Below are positions 16,978-26,183 of a stretch of DNA of 64,000 bases, one piece after another (within the stretch, counting starts at the first letter, position 1; every line of letters begins with the position of its first letter). Made by a program: the position numbers and the translations under genes. Below the pieces are notes generated by a model, which saw nothing but the letters and a program-made list of their open reading frames with translations, searched no databases and was not told the origin of the DNA. This stretch comes from Maricaulis sp048268525 (GTDB lineage Bacteria > Pseudomonadota > Alphaproteobacteria > Caulobacterales > Maricaulaceae): contig NZ_JBLWVH010000010.1 of assembly GCF_048268525.1 (NCBI RefSeq), positions 1 to 64,000 on the forward strand. Reading direction: 5' to 3'.

Positions 16978-18156
16978 TCAACTGTCGCCGGCTGTTTGTG
17001 ATGCACGCCGCCACACCAGTGCTGCATAGACCGCCGCGATGAGCGACATGACGATCATCAGACCGTGTGGTCCCACCATATCCATGGCTGTCCCAGATGT
17101 CGGCGGTCCGAAAAGCGAGCCGGCGCCGTAGGCGAATATGAAGGCCGCGTTGGCGGCGGCGACCCCGCCACCGGAGAAGCGCTCTCCGAGCAGGGCCAGG
17201 CCGACCGTGTAAAGCCCCGAGGCGACGCCGGCCTGGATGAAGAAGAGCAGCATCATTCCGGGCAGGTAGTCGCCCACAGCCCAGATCGCGAGCGGTGTGA
17301 CCGCGGCCGTGGTGGCGATCCATTTCAGAGCCTCGCGGCGATCGGTCCGGTCAGCGATCCAGCCCAGCGGAATCTGGAAGGCGAGGGCGCCGGCCGCGGC
17401 GGCCATCGCCACCAGGGAGATGCCATGCTCATCGAGCAGGAGGCGGTCGCCATAAACCGGTGCCAGGGAGAAAAGGACGGTTTCCAGGGCGCCAAAAGCC
17501 AGGGCCGCCCCTATCGCCGCCGGCGCAGCCTTTGCGGCGCCCAGAATGGCGCGCGGCGCGGCTTCCTCCTTGTCCGGGGCCTGGGCGGCGGGGCCTTGCA
17601 GCAAAATAATGGGCAGCGCGCCGATCAGGAAAATCAATCCGCCGACATAGAAGCCGGCATTGTTGACCGCGCCCAGCTGTCCGAACAGGAAGGCGCCGAT
17701 CCCGAAGCCGCCGGACAGGACCGTCCCGTAAATGCCAAGGATTGTGGCGCGGCGCAGCGGCGTGGCGATCTGGTTGATCCAGGTCTCCGACACCACAAAG
17801 ATCACTGTCATGAAGCTACCCATGACAAAGCGAAGGATGAACCAGGCGGGAACATTGTCGAAGACGGGGAAGAGGGCGTGCAGCGTGCCGGCCAGAATGA
17901 GGCTGATCACGATCAGAACGCGTCCCGGCATCAGGGACAGCAGGCGTGGCACGATCGGGGCCATGACAAGCGTCGAGGCTGCCGCCGCGGCCCCGTTGAG
18001 ACCGACAATCATACCCGATGAGGTCATGCCCTCCAGGCGCAGCGAGATCAGCGGCATGGAAAGCCCGAACACGATGCCACACACGGCGGCGCAGCAGATT
18101 GCGGCGATTAGCGAGCGGTTATTGGCGAAGCGTGGATCGGTGAGCGGGTTGGTCAT
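16978..18156 (-). CDS. MFS transporter (YcaD-like)
   Basis: 392 residues with about 12 hydrophobic segments and no signal peptide. The first half has the sequence LRFVMGSFMTVIFVVSETWINQ and LRRATILGIYGTVLSGGFGIGAF, similar to YcaD-type major facilitator proteins; the loop between TM2 and TM3 is short. A charged central loop (QGPAAQAPDKEEAAPR) separates the two six-helix bundles, and GWIADRTDRREAL is the second-half copy of the MFS loop motif. Substrate cannot be predicted. It stands alone between rpmG and the NUDIX gene. Confidence 0.87.
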   Translation of the reverse strand: MTNPLTDPRFANNRSLIAAICCAAVCGIVFGLSMPLISLRLEGMTSSGMIVGLNGAAAAASTLVMAPIVPRLLSLMPGRVLIVISLILAGTLHALFPVFDNVPAWFILRFVMGSFMTVIFVVSETWINQIATPLRRATILGIYGTVLSGGFGIGAFLFGQLGAVNNAGFYVGGLIFLIGALPIILLQGPAAQAPDKEEAAPRAILGAAKAAPAAIGAALAFGALETVLFSLAPVYGDRLLLDEHGISLVAMAAAAGALAFQIPLGWIADRTDRREALKWIATTAAVTPLAIWAVGDYLPGMMLLFFIQAGVASGLYTVGLALLGERFSGGGVAAANAAFIFAYGAGSLFGPPTSGTAMDMVGPHGLMIVMSLIAAVYAALVWRRASQTAGDS

Positions 18157-18223
18157 GGCTCAGCTATAGCGCTGGCCGGTCCGGACGTCTTGTTCAGGCG
18201 GCAGGCGGGCCGCCTCGCGGTGG

Positions 18224-18904
18224 TCAGAGTGCTTCCACAACCATCTTGCCGCGCACGGCCCGCATGCAGCGCGGAGGCTCGGGAGCCGGCGGCTGGACGC
18301 GCTTGAGTTCATCCAGCACGAAATGGGTCACGAAGGGCAAGTCCAGCTGGCGGGCATCGGCCAGTGTGACCCATTGGACATCTTCCAGCTCGTCGCTCGG
18401 CTCAGGCGCCCGGTCGTCGAGCAGGGCCGAGGCGTCGGCGGTAAAGAACCAGGTATCGAAACGGCGGGTGCGGCCAGGCGGGGTGATGGCACGGGTGATC
18501 AGTTTGAGGGGGGCGAGATCCGGTGCGGCGCCGGCGTCGCGGAAGGGCCGCCAATTGGCGTGGCGGCTGGCCACGGGTGTTTGGCGGGCAATCAGAAGGC
18601 CGGTCTCTTCGGCGGTTTCACGGACTGCGGCTGCGGCTGCGGCTCGGGCGCGAGTGGCGGCCATGGTCCGTGACATCACATCCAGCACCCGCGCATCCAG
18701 ATCCCGGGCCAGAGGGGCCGAGCTGTCGGCCCGGTCGACCCGGCCGCCGGGAAAGACGTATTTGTTGGGCATGAAGACATGCCTGGCCGAGCGCCGCCCC
18801 ATCAGCACGTCAATCCGGTCGCCTTCGCGCCGGGTGAGGATCAGGGAGGCGGCGAGGCGCGGGCGCATCGGCCTGACATCCTTGCGGTGATGCTCGTCAC
18901 TCAC
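18224..18904 (-). CDS. NUDIX hydrolase
   Basis: 226 residues if translation starts at GTG 18904, which overlaps the rnr stop as GTGA; ATG 18925 (inside rnr) and ATG 18868 are alternatives. The Nudix box is stretched: FPGGRVD is followed by an insertion of about 40 residues before AAVRETAEETGLLI, giving REXXEE with the metal-binding glutamates. This layout resembles the NUDT19/CoA-diphosphatase-like NUDIX group. Substrate unknown. Coupling to rnr suggests co-expression. Confidence 0.85.
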   Translation of the reverse strand: MSDEHHRKDVRPMRPRLAASLILTRREGDRIDVLMGRRSARHVFMPNKYVFPGGRVDRADSSAPLARDLDARVLDVMSRTMAATRARAAAAAAVRETAEETGLLIARQTPVASRHANWRPFRDAGAAPDLAPLKLITRAITPPGRTRRFDTWFFTADASALLDDRAPEPSDELEDVQWVTLADARQLDLPFVTHFVLDELKRVQPPAPEPPRCMRAVRGKMVVEAL

Positions 18905-21165
18905 CGGCGTCGCCCCTTCTTCCACGGCTTGCCGGAGCGGCGACCGTTCGGCGGACCGCCGGATTTGGGACGCCGGCGACCGCTCGGTCGCTCGCCTTTT
19001 TCCGCCTCGGTCAGCATGTCCAGCAGCAATCCACCGGTGACCGGCTGGGCTTCGTCAATGCGCACCATGACCGGCATGCCGTGCCGGTAGCGCGACCCGG
19101 TCTGCAAGCCGACCAGCGCGTGAATTTTCTCGTCGTGTTCGAAACGCTCCTCGCCCAGCCGCGAGATCGGTACCAGACCGTCAGCGCCGGTCTCGTCAAG
19201 CTTCACGAAGCAGCCGAAACGGGTCACCCCGGTGATGCGGCCGGAAAATTCGGCGCCGATCTTGTCGGCCAGATAGGCGGCGATGAACCGGTCGACCGCA
19301 TCGCGCTCGGCGGCCATGGCCCGTCGTTCGGCATGGGTGATTTCTTCCGCGATCACGGTCAGGCGACTGCGTTCTTCATCGCTCTGGCCGTCATCGCCCA
19401 GTCCCAGTGCCCGGATCAGGGCCCGGTGGACGGTCAGGTCGGCATAGCGACGGATGGGCGAGGTGAAATGGCCATAGCGCTGCAGGTTCAAGCCGAAATG
19501 CCCCCGGTTCTCGGTGTCATAAACCGCCTGTGACTGGCTGCGCAGAACCACCACATTGATGGTCTCGTAATGCTCGGAGCTTTTGGCCTGCTTGAGCAGC
19601 TGGTTGAAGCGACCGGTCTCGATCTTGTTGCCTTTCGCCCATTTCATGCCGACGGTTGGCAGGAAGTCGGACAGGGCGTCGATCTTCTCGCGCGAAGGCG
19701 GCTCGTGGACCCGATAGATCAACGGCGTGCGCTTTTGCTCAAGCGTTTCCGCGGCGCAGACATTGGCCTGAATCATGAACTCCTCGACCAGCTTGTGCGC
19801 GTCGAAGCGTTGACGGGTCTCCACGCCGATCACCTGGCCGTCCTCGCCGACGCGGACCCGGCGCTCTGGCGCGTCGATCTCCAGCGGCTCGCGGCGACCG
19901 CGTGCCTCGCGGGCGGCGAAATAGGCACCCCACAGGGGTTTGAGCACGTCGTCGAGCAGAGCATTGGCGGGACCGCCATCGCGGCCGTCAATAGCGTCCT
20001 GAGCTTGTGTATAGGACAGCTTGGCAGCCGAGCGCATCCAGCCACGTATGAAAGTGTGCGAGCGCTTGTTGCCGGACTTGTCGAGCACCATCCGCACCGC
20101 CAGGCAAGGACGGTCTTCCTTCTCGCGCAACGAGCACAGGTCATTGGACAGGCGTTCGGGCAGCATCGGCACGACCCGGTCGGGCAGGTAGACCGAATTG
20201 CCGCGCTTGAAGGCGCCGCGATCGAGCGCGCTGCCCGGCGTCACATAGGCCGCGACATCGGCAATGGCGACGATGACCTGCCAGCCGCCGGGGTTCTTGG
20301 GATCATCGTCAGGCGCGGCCCAAACGGCGTCGTCATGGTCCTTGGCGTCGTCAGGGTCGATGGTGATCAGCGGCAGGGCGCGCAGGTCCTCGCGATTGCC
20401 CTGTTTCGCTGTCGCGGCCTCGTCGGCTTCGCGCTGTTCGGCTTCGGAAAAGCCTTGGGGAACCCCATGCGAATAAAGCGCGATCAGGCTGCCGGCGCCG
20501 GGTGCGCTGGCATCGCCGACGACTTCCACAATCCGGGCCGTTTTCAGTCCATGGCGGCGATCCTTGGTGATCTCACACAGGACCAGATCACCATCGCGGG
20601 CCTTCTCGGCCTCGCCTTTCGCCGGGACCAGCTCATGACGTGACCGTCGGTCGACCGGCAGGAGGCGGAAGGGTCCCGATTGCGGCTTGCGCAACATGCA
20701 CAGGAGCTTGTGCGCGCTCTGGCCGAGTTTCTTGATCAGCCGGGCCTCATAGCTGCCATCGTCTTGTCGGGCGAGGCGGACCAGCGCCTTGTCGCCGATT
20801 CCGATGGCGGGCGTACCCTTGCCGCCAGCCCCTTCACCGGGCGCCAGGCGGATCACGGGTGCCTGGCGGTCCGGACGGACCGGCTCGGCCAGAAGCTCGC
20901 CGTCATTGTCGCGACCAATCAGCTGGACGACGCAAACCGCTGGCAGGGCGCCGGGCAGGGAATAGGTCTTGCTGTTCGACCGGGTCAGTGTGCCGTCTTC
21001 GGTCAGTGCGGCGAGAGCGTCGTTGAGCGCCCGCTTGGCATCGCTGCCCTTCAGGGACATCGCCCGCGCCAGCTCGCGCTTTCCGAACTCGCCACCACCC
21101 TCGCGGACGGCATCAATGACCGCCTCGCGGGTCAGGCCGGCATCAAACTCAGTCTTGCCGGCCAT
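18901..21165 (-). CDS. rnr: Ribonuclease R
   Basis: 754 residues from ATG 21165. The enzyme is a processive 3'-5' exoribonuclease that degrades structured RNA. Order: N-terminal winged helix (AVIDAVREGGGEFGKRELARAM), cold-shock domains, the RNB catalytic domain with ITIDPDDAKDHDDAVWA (catalytic Asp cluster) and NRGHFGLNLQRYGHFTSPIRRYADLTVHR, an S1 domain (GRITGVTRFGCFVKLDETGADGL, split by wording only), and a basic C-tail ending RKPWKKGRRR-like. It begins 5 bp after the topA stop, so topA-rnr-NUDIX form one transcription unit. Confidence 0.95.
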   Translation of the reverse strand: MAGKTEFDAGLTREAVIDAVREGGGEFGKRELARAMSLKGSDAKRALNDALAALTEDGTLTRSNSKTYSLPGALPAVCVVQLIGRDNDGELLAEPVRPDRQAPVIRLAPGEGAGGKGTPAIGIGDKALVRLARQDDGSYEARLIKKLGQSAHKLLCMLRKPQSGPFRLLPVDRRSRHELVPAKGEAEKARDGDLVLCEITKDRRHGLKTARIVEVVGDASAPGAGSLIALYSHGVPQGFSEAEQREADEAATAKQGNREDLRALPLITIDPDDAKDHDDAVWAAPDDDPKNPGGWQVIVAIADVAAYVTPGSALDRGAFKRGNSVYLPDRVVPMLPERLSNDLCSLREKEDRPCLAVRMVLDKSGNKRSHTFIRGWMRSAAKLSYTQAQDAIDGRDGGPANALLDDVLKPLWGAYFAAREARGRREPLEIDAPERRVRVGEDGQVIGVETRQRFDAHKLVEEFMIQANVCAAETLEQKRTPLIYRVHEPPSREKIDALSDFLPTVGMKWAKGNKIETGRFNQLLKQAKSSEHYETINVVVLRSQSQAVYDTENRGHFGLNLQRYGHFTSPIRRYADLTVHRALIRALGLGDDGQSDEERSRLTVIAEEITHAERRAMAAERDAVDRFIAAYLADKIGAEFSGRITGVTRFGCFVKLDETGADGLVPISRLGEERFEHDEKIHALVGLQTGSRYRHGMPVMVRIDEAQPVTGGLLLDMLTEAEKGERPSGRRRPKSGGPPNGRRSGKPWKKGRRR

Positions 21166-21170
21166 CGGGT

Positions 21171-23804
21171 CTATTCCGCCTTGTCTTTGGCGGCGGCCGT
21201 CTTCTTGGCTGCGGGCTTCTTGGCTGCGGGCTTTTTGGCCGCTGGTTTCTTCGCGGCGGGTTTCTTGGCCGCGGCCTTCTTCTTGGCAGGGGCCTTTTTC
21301 TTGGCCGGGGCTTTCTTCTTGCCGCCCTTTGCTGCCTTCGCCTCGACCCATTCCATGGCCTGTTCCAGGGTCACGCTTTCCGGATCGGTATCCTTGGGCA
21401 GGGTGGCGTTGATCTTCTCGTATTTCACATAGGGACCATAGCGTCCGGACATGATGCGGACCGGCTTGCCATCATGCTCGCCCAGCTCCTTGAGCGCCGA
21501 GGCCGTGGCACCCCGGCGTCCGCCATTGGCCCGCTTGTCGGCGATCACCGAGACCGCGCGATTGAGGCCGATCTCGAAGACTTCCTCGACAGACGGGATG
21601 TTGGCGTAGGTCTTGTCGTGGTGAACATAGGGACCGTAGCGGCCGATATTGGCCGTGATTGGCTGGCCGTCATCGGGATGCTCGCCAACAGTCCGCGGCA
21701 GGTCGATCAGCTTGATCGCCTGTTCCTCGGTCAGGGTCGCCGCATCCCAGCCCTTAGGGATGGAGGAGCGTTTCGGCTTCTCTTCGCCATCGAGCTGCAT
21801 CTGGAGATACCAGCCAAAGCGGCCATTCTTCAGCTCGACATCCTTGCCGGTTTCCGGATGCTGGACGATCACTCGATCACCCTGGGCATCATCCTCGCCG
21901 GGCGGGCTCATCTGGCGCGTGAAGGAGCAGTCCGGATGGTTCGAGCAGCCCAGGAAGGCGCCGAACTTGCCAAGGCGAAGGCTCAGCGTGCCTTCCTTGC
22001 ACGAAGGACAGAGGCGGGGATCGGTGCCGTCGTCCTTTTCGGGGAAGATATGCGGCGCCAGGGCCTCGTTGAGGGCATCGAGCACATTGGTGATGCGCAG
22101 CTCGCCAATCTCGTCGATGGCAGCCCGGAAATCAGTCCAGAAATCGCGCAGCAACTGTTTCCAGTCGAGCTCACCGGCCGAGACCTTGTCGAGCTGGGTT
22201 TCGAGCGAGGCGGTGAAATCATACTCGACATAGCGGGCGAAGAAGTTTTCCAGGAAGGCGATGACCACCCGGCCCTTGTCGAAGGGGTGGAAGCGGTTCT
22301 TCTCCATCTGTACGTATTCGCGGTCGCGCAGCACCTGCAGCGTCGAGGCGTAGGTCGAGGGACGGCCGATGCCCAGCTCTTCCATGCGCTTGACGAGGGA
22401 AGCTTCGGTAAAGCGCGGTGGCGGCTGGGTGAAGTGCTGGTCGGCATGGGTCTTGGAGACTGTTGCCACAGCGCCCTGTGTCAGCTTGGGCAGCCGGTTC
22501 TCGCCTTCATCCTCTTCATCGTCGCGGCCTTCCTGGTAAAGGGCCAGGAAACCGTCAAAGAGCTGGACCGTGCCAACTGCGCGCAGCGCCGTCTGGCCAT
22601 CCGCGCTGGCGATATCCACCGTCGTGCGCTCGAAGCGGGCGCTTTCCATCTGACTGGCAACAGCCCGGCGCCAGATCAGCTGGTAAAGGCGCGCCATGTC
22701 GGCATCCAGCGACAGTTTTTCAGGCAGGCGCGAGAAGCTGGTCGGGCGGATCGCTTCGTGCGCTTCCTGTGCGTTCTTGGCCTTGGAGGCATAGTGGCGG
22801 GGTGCGGACGGGACGTAGAGCGAGCCGTGCTCCTTGCCAATTACGTCGCGGGCCTGGCTGACGGCTTCGGGCACCATGGTGACGCCGTCGGTCCGCATAT
22901 AGGTGATCAGGCCGGTGGTCTCGCCGCCGAGCGTGACACCCTCATAGAGTTTCTGCGCCGTCTGCATGGTGCGGGTGGCCGAGAAGCCCAGCTTGCGCGC
23001 GGCTTCCTGTTGCAGCGTCGAGGTGGTGAAGGGCGGCGGCGGATTGCGCTTGGCCGGCTTGGCCTCGACCCCGGTGATCGACAGGGTGGCGCTATTGACC
23101 GCTTCGACCGCCGCATTGGCGCTGGCGCGGTCCTTGATGGTCAGCTTTTGCAGCTTTTTGCCACCGAGCGTGACCAGCTTGGCCCGGAAGGAATCCGAGT
23201 TGGCGGTCAGGTCGGCATCAACGGTCCAGTATTCCTCGGAGCGGAATTTCTCGATTTCCAGTTCGCGATCACAGATCAGTCGAAGGGCGACCGATTGCAC
23301 ACGGCCGGCCGAGCGCGACCCGGGCAATTTGCGCCACAGCACCGGCGACAGGGTGAAACCGACCAGATAGTCGAGCGCCCGGCGCGCCAGGTAGGCGTTG
23401 ACCAGCTCCATGTCGACGGCACGCGGATGCGCCATGGCTTCCAGGATGGCCGGCTTGGTGATGGCGTTGAAGGCCACACGCTGGACCGTCACGTCTTTCA
23501 GCACGCGGCGCTTTTGCAGCGCTTCCAGCAAGTGCCAGGAGATCGCTTCACCTTCGCGATCCGGGTCAGTCGCGAGGATCAGGCGGTCCGACTCGCGCAC
23601 TGCGTCGGCAATCGCCTTCACGCGCTTGGCGGAAGCGGTATCGATCTCCCAGGCCATCTCGAAGTCTTCATCCGGTTTGACGGATCCATCCTTGGCGGGC
23701 AGGTCGCGGACATGGCCGAAACTCGCCAGAACCGTGTAGTCCGCACCGAGATACTTGTTGATGGTTTTGGCCTTGGCCGGGGATTCTACGACGACAACAT
23801 TCAT
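21171..23804 (-). CDS. topA: DNA topoisomerase I with lysine/alanine-rich tail
   Basis: 877 residues from ATG 23804 (MNVVVVESPAKAKTI). It relaxes negative supercoils. Toprim residues appear in ATDPDREGEAISWHL, the catalytic Tyr in GLITYMRTDG, and CPSC...CSNHPDC forms the zinc-binding module, followed by repeated C-terminal topoisomerase domains (GRFGWYLQ, GRYGPYVHH, GRYGPYVKY). The last ~55 residues are an array of AAKKP/APAKK units resembling histone H1 tails, expected to bind DNA non-specifically. It heads the topA-rnr-NUDIX unit. Confidence 0.96.
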   Translation of the reverse strand: MNVVVVESPAKAKTINKYLGADYTVLASFGHVRDLPAKDGSVKPDEDFEMAWEIDTASAKRVKAIADAVRESDRLILATDPDREGEAISWHLLEALQKRRVLKDVTVQRVAFNAITKPAILEAMAHPRAVDMELVNAYLARRALDYLVGFTLSPVLWRKLPGSRSAGRVQSVALRLICDRELEIEKFRSEEYWTVDADLTANSDSFRAKLVTLGGKKLQKLTIKDRASANAAVEAVNSATLSITGVEAKPAKRNPPPPFTTSTLQQEAARKLGFSATRTMQTAQKLYEGVTLGGETTGLITYMRTDGVTMVPEAVSQARDVIGKEHGSLYVPSAPRHYASKAKNAQEAHEAIRPTSFSRLPEKLSLDADMARLYQLIWRRAVASQMESARFERTTVDIASADGQTALRAVGTVQLFDGFLALYQEGRDDEEDEGENRLPKLTQGAVATVSKTHADQHFTQPPPRFTEASLVKRMEELGIGRPSTYASTLQVLRDREYVQMEKNRFHPFDKGRVVIAFLENFFARYVEYDFTASLETQLDKVSAGELDWKQLLRDFWTDFRAAIDEIGELRITNVLDALNEALAPHIFPEKDDGTDPRLCPSCKEGTLSLRLGKFGAFLGCSNHPDCSFTRQMSPPGEDDAQGDRVIVQHPETGKDVELKNGRFGWYLQMQLDGEEKPKRSSIPKGWDAATLTEEQAIKLIDLPRTVGEHPDDGQPITANIGRYGPYVHHDKTYANIPSVEEVFEIGLNRAVSVIADKRANGGRRGATASALKELGEHDGKPVRIMSGRYGPYVKYEKINATLPKDTDPESVTLEQAMEWVEAKAAKGGKKKAPAKKKAPAKKKAAAKKPAAKKPAAKKPAAKKPAAKKTAAAKDKAE
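21186..21324 (-). repeat. AAKKP/APAKK-coding repeats in the topA 3' end
   Basis: About ten imperfect 12-15 bp units on the minus strand encode Lys-Lys-Pro-Ala-Ala or Lys-Lys-Lys-Ala-Pro-Ala. This is a low-complexity, slippage-prone sequence where strain-to-strain length variation is likely. Confidence 0.85.
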
Positions 23805-23951
23805 CGGTGCTTGGTTCCAGACATGTGGCAGGGACCGCCCAGCGGCGGCCAAGGCGCGCGAAAGTGTTCGAGCGGAAAGGTTGTGTCAACCGACCGGAGG
23901 ATTCCAGTCCGACGCGCACATGTCAGGGAATTTCAGGCAATGTGACCGGGA

Positions 23952-25262
23952 TCAGCGACCGGGAGCGACCGCGAAGCAGGGGTGATCGCGGGCCGCCAGA
24001 TCGCGGCAGGCCAGGCGGGCGCTGTCCTCGGTCAGGTCTTCAAACCGGGCCCGCCACAGACGGTCACCGCTGATGGTGACGGCCCGGGCCGCCGGCTGGG
24101 CCGAGCCGAGAGCGCCGGAATAGATCGCCACTTCGGCGAGACGGTCGTGAGCCGCGTCTGCTGTATTGTAGGCGCCGACCTGGATTGCCCAGGCACCATG
24201 GATCAGGCTGGGCTCTGTTGCCGGCGACGAATGGGAGCGGTCAGCGCTGGCGGATGTGCGGGGCGCGGCATCGGCGCTCATTTCGTCTTCATCGGCCAGG
24301 ACAATCTGAAGGGCGGGCGGTTGGCCCGCCGATCCCATCTCGACCGGCTCGTTGAGGTGCAACGCCGCGACATCGCGAGCGATCAGGTCCTGCTGCCGCA
24401 CCGGGTTGATGCGCGGCGAGGAGAGGGCGGCGAACAGGCGGGTGTCCTGACGCTGTTCAAGGGTCGCGAAGGCGGCCTCGATCAATTCCTCGGCGTGGGC
24501 ATCCCGTGCCGCGGCGCTCGGGCCGCCCATGATGACGGTGATCAATCGGTGATCATCGCGCTCGGCCGAAACAACAACATTGAACCCCGAGGCCCGAATA
24601 TACCCAGTCTTCAGGCCGTCGACACCGCGCACCCGTCCCACCAGCGAATTGTGGTTACGATAGGTGCGGCCGTTATAGCGGAAGGTCTCTTCGTTGAAGT
24701 AGTCGAAATACTGGGGGAAATCGCGGTGCAGGGCGATCGCCAGGCGGGCCATGTCGCGAGCCGTGGTCGTCTGGCGGCTGTTGGGCAGGCCCGACGCATT
24801 GCGGAAAGTCGTATTGGTCAGGCCGATTTCGGCCGCGCGGGCGGTCATCAACTCGCCGAACCGGCTTTCGCCGCCACCGAGGCGTTCACCGACGGCCACC
24901 GCTACATCGTTTGCGCTCTTGACCACCAGCGCGCGAATGGCGTTTTCGGCGGTAATCGTCGAACCCGCGGCCAGTCCGAGCCTTGAGGGGCTGGCATTGG
25001 CTGCATTTGCCGAGACACGGATCGGGTCGTTGAGACCGATCTCGCCGGTCTCGAGCGCCTCGAAGAGCATGTAGAGCGTCATCATCTTGGTCAGTGAGGC
25101 CGGGAATCGTTCGGCCTCCGAGCGGCGCGAATGCAGGACCACACCAGAATTTTCTTCTACGACGAACGCGGCGTAGCGGGAATTGTTCGCGGACACAGGC
25201 GATGAGAGGCCGGCGAGGGCGAGGCTGCAGGACAGGATGACGAGGCGGGCTGACATGATCAT
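23952..25262 (-). CDS. D-alanyl-D-alanine carboxypeptidase (PBP5/6 class) with SPOR domain
   Basis: 436 residues. A signal peptide (ends PVSA|NN) precedes a peptidase S11 domain with SLTK at 56-59 (catalytic Ser and Lys), SAN about 60 residues later, and KTG in GLKTGYIRAS. Instead of the usual PBP5 beta-domain and amphipathic anchor, it has a low-complexity linker and a C-terminal SPOR domain (AIQVGAYNTADAAHDRL to the end). SPOR domains bind denuded glycan at division sites, so this carboxypeptidase is probably directed to the septum. It trims pentapeptide side chains of peptidoglycan. ATG 25256 is an alternative start. Confidence 0.94.
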   Translation of the reverse strand: MIMSARLVILSCSLALAGLSSPVSANNSRYAAFVVEENSGVVLHSRRSEAERFPASLTKMMTLYMLFEALETGEIGLNDPIRVSANAANASPSRLGLAAGSTITAENAIRALVVKSANDVAVAVGERLGGGESRFGELMTARAAEIGLTNTTFRNASGLPNSRQTTTARDMARLAIALHRDFPQYFDYFNEETFRYNGRTYRNHNSLVGRVRGVDGLKTGYIRASGFNVVVSAERDDHRLITVIMGGPSAAARDAHAEELIEAAFATLEQRQDTRLFAALSSPRINPVRQQDLIARDVAALHLNEPVEMGSAGQPPALQIVLADEDEMSADAAPRTSASADRSHSSPATEPSLIHGAWAIQVGAYNTADAAHDRLAEVAIYSGALGSAQPAARAVTISGDRLWRARFEDLTEDSARLACRDLAARDHPCFAVAPGR

Positions 25263-25327
25263 GGAGCCAACCTGCCAATCGCGTATTGCCAGCGCGTTAA
25301 GGCCTGGGCGGCGTCATCAGATATGTT

Positions 25328-25342
25328 TTGTGCGGTGCACAA
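25328..25342. promoter_or_regulatory. Inverted repeat TTGTGC-GGT-GCACAA upstream of the phasin gene
   Basis: A perfect 6-bp inverted repeat with a 3-bp spacer lies 8 bp before the -35 of the phasin promoter. It contains TGC-N3-GCA, the core I recall being reported for PhaR/AniA-type regulators that control phasin genes in alphaproteobacteria. PhaR itself is not in the window. Confidence 0.5.
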
Positions 25343-25350
25343 TTTTTGGC

Positions 25351-25379
25351 TTGACCCGGGGGCCCGCGACTCGTATTTA
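25351..25379 (+). promoter_or_regulatory. Sigma70-type promoter of the phasin gene
   Basis: TTGACC (25351-25356), a 17-bp spacer and TATTTA (25374-25379) form a good promoter about 57 bp before the start codon. A GACTC (GANTC) site lies in the spacer at 25368-25372, so adenine methylation could affect it. Confidence 0.55.
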
Positions 25380-25435
25380 TATTGCGACTGCGAAGAGCGT
25401 TCGCAGCACGGATAGCAACCAGACTGTGACCCGAT

Positions 25436-26110
25436 ATGAGTGACGTCGTCAAAACTTCCACCGCCAAGCAGGCGGACGCTGCAAAAGCGACCGCCCCGTC
25501 CGCACCGAAACGCGCGCCGGGTAAAGCGAAGACGGTGAAAGCGACTGCCAAGGCGAGCCCGGCCAAACCGAAAGCGGCGTCCAAGCCGAAATCGGTGGTG
25601 GCCCGGAAGACCGCGCCGTCCAACCCTGCCCCCAAGGCTGCCAAGCCGGCTCAAAACGCCACATCGGCCGCCCGCATCACAAAGAGCTTTGCCATGAACG
25701 ATACCATTGAGAGCATGACCGCCGCGAGCAATGACGCGCTCAAGGAAGGTTTCGAGAAAACGCTGAAATCGGTCACCGAGGCCAGCAACTTCCAGAAAGA
25801 GACCGTTGACGCCCTGATCGCTTCGGCGACGGTCGCCGGCAAGGGTTTCGAGACCGTCAATGCCAACGCCGTCACCTATGCCAAGTCGGCCATGGAAGAC
25901 GGTGTTGCCGCGACCAAGAAATTCGCCTCGGCGAAGTCGGTCCAGGAAGTCTTCGAGATCCAGTCCGCGTTCACCAAGTCGGCGATGGACAATTACCTTG
26001 CCGAGATCAACAAGACCTCGGATCTCTTTTCTGACCTGCTCAAGAACTCCGTCAAGCCGCTGAACGATCGTGTTGCGGCCGCCATGGAACTCGCACAGGT
26101 CCAGCGCTGA
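25436..26110 (+). CDS. Phasin family protein
   Basis: 224 residues. The N-terminal ~80 residues are Lys/Ala/Pro-rich and probably disordered (KAKTVKATAKASPAKPKAA), like the basic tails of some PHB-granule or nucleoid-associated phasins. The rest is a helical phasin domain with regular heptads: NDALKEGFEKTLKSVTEASN, GFETVNANAVTYAKSAMEDG, SVQEVFEIQSAFTKSAMDNY. Phasins coat polyhydroxyalkanoate granules. The Met at residue 87 (AMNDTIES) could begin a short form without the basic tail. The gene has its own promoter and a strong terminator, so it is monocistronic. Confidence 0.9.
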   Translation: MSDVVKTSTAKQADAAKATAPSAPKRAPGKAKTVKATAKASPAKPKAASKPKSVVARKTAPSNPAPKAAKPAQNATSAARITKSFAMNDTIESMTAASNDALKEGFEKTLKSVTEASNFQKETVDALIASATVAGKGFETVNANAVTYAKSAMEDGVAATKKFASAKSVQEVFEIQSAFTKSAMDNYLAEINKTSDLFSDLLKNSVKPLNDRVAAAMELAQVQR

Positions 26111-26150
26111 TTGTCGCGCTTCGACTGATTTTGAATTTTCCTCCCCGACT

Positions 26151-26183
26151 GGGCCCGGTGATCTGTCACCGGGCCCTTTTTTT
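26151..26183 (+). terminator. Rho-independent terminator after the phasin gene
   Basis: A perfect 11-bp stem (GGGCCCGGTGA / TCACCGGGCCC) closes a TCTG loop and is followed by seven T. Confidence 0.95.

Noticed and set aside
18905..18925. ATG 18925 as the NUDIX start
   Set aside because: It lies 22 bp inside rnr; the GTG at 18904 overlapping the rnr stop as GTGA is the more usual coupling, although not proven.
21186..21324. Repeat array in topA as a CRISPR or satellite
   Set aside because: Units are short, imperfect, unspaced and in frame, encoding an AAKKP tail.
21474..23945. 823-codon open frame antisense to topA
   Set aside because: Same cause: third-position GC bias of topA leaves the opposite frame without stops; no domain and no plausible start region.
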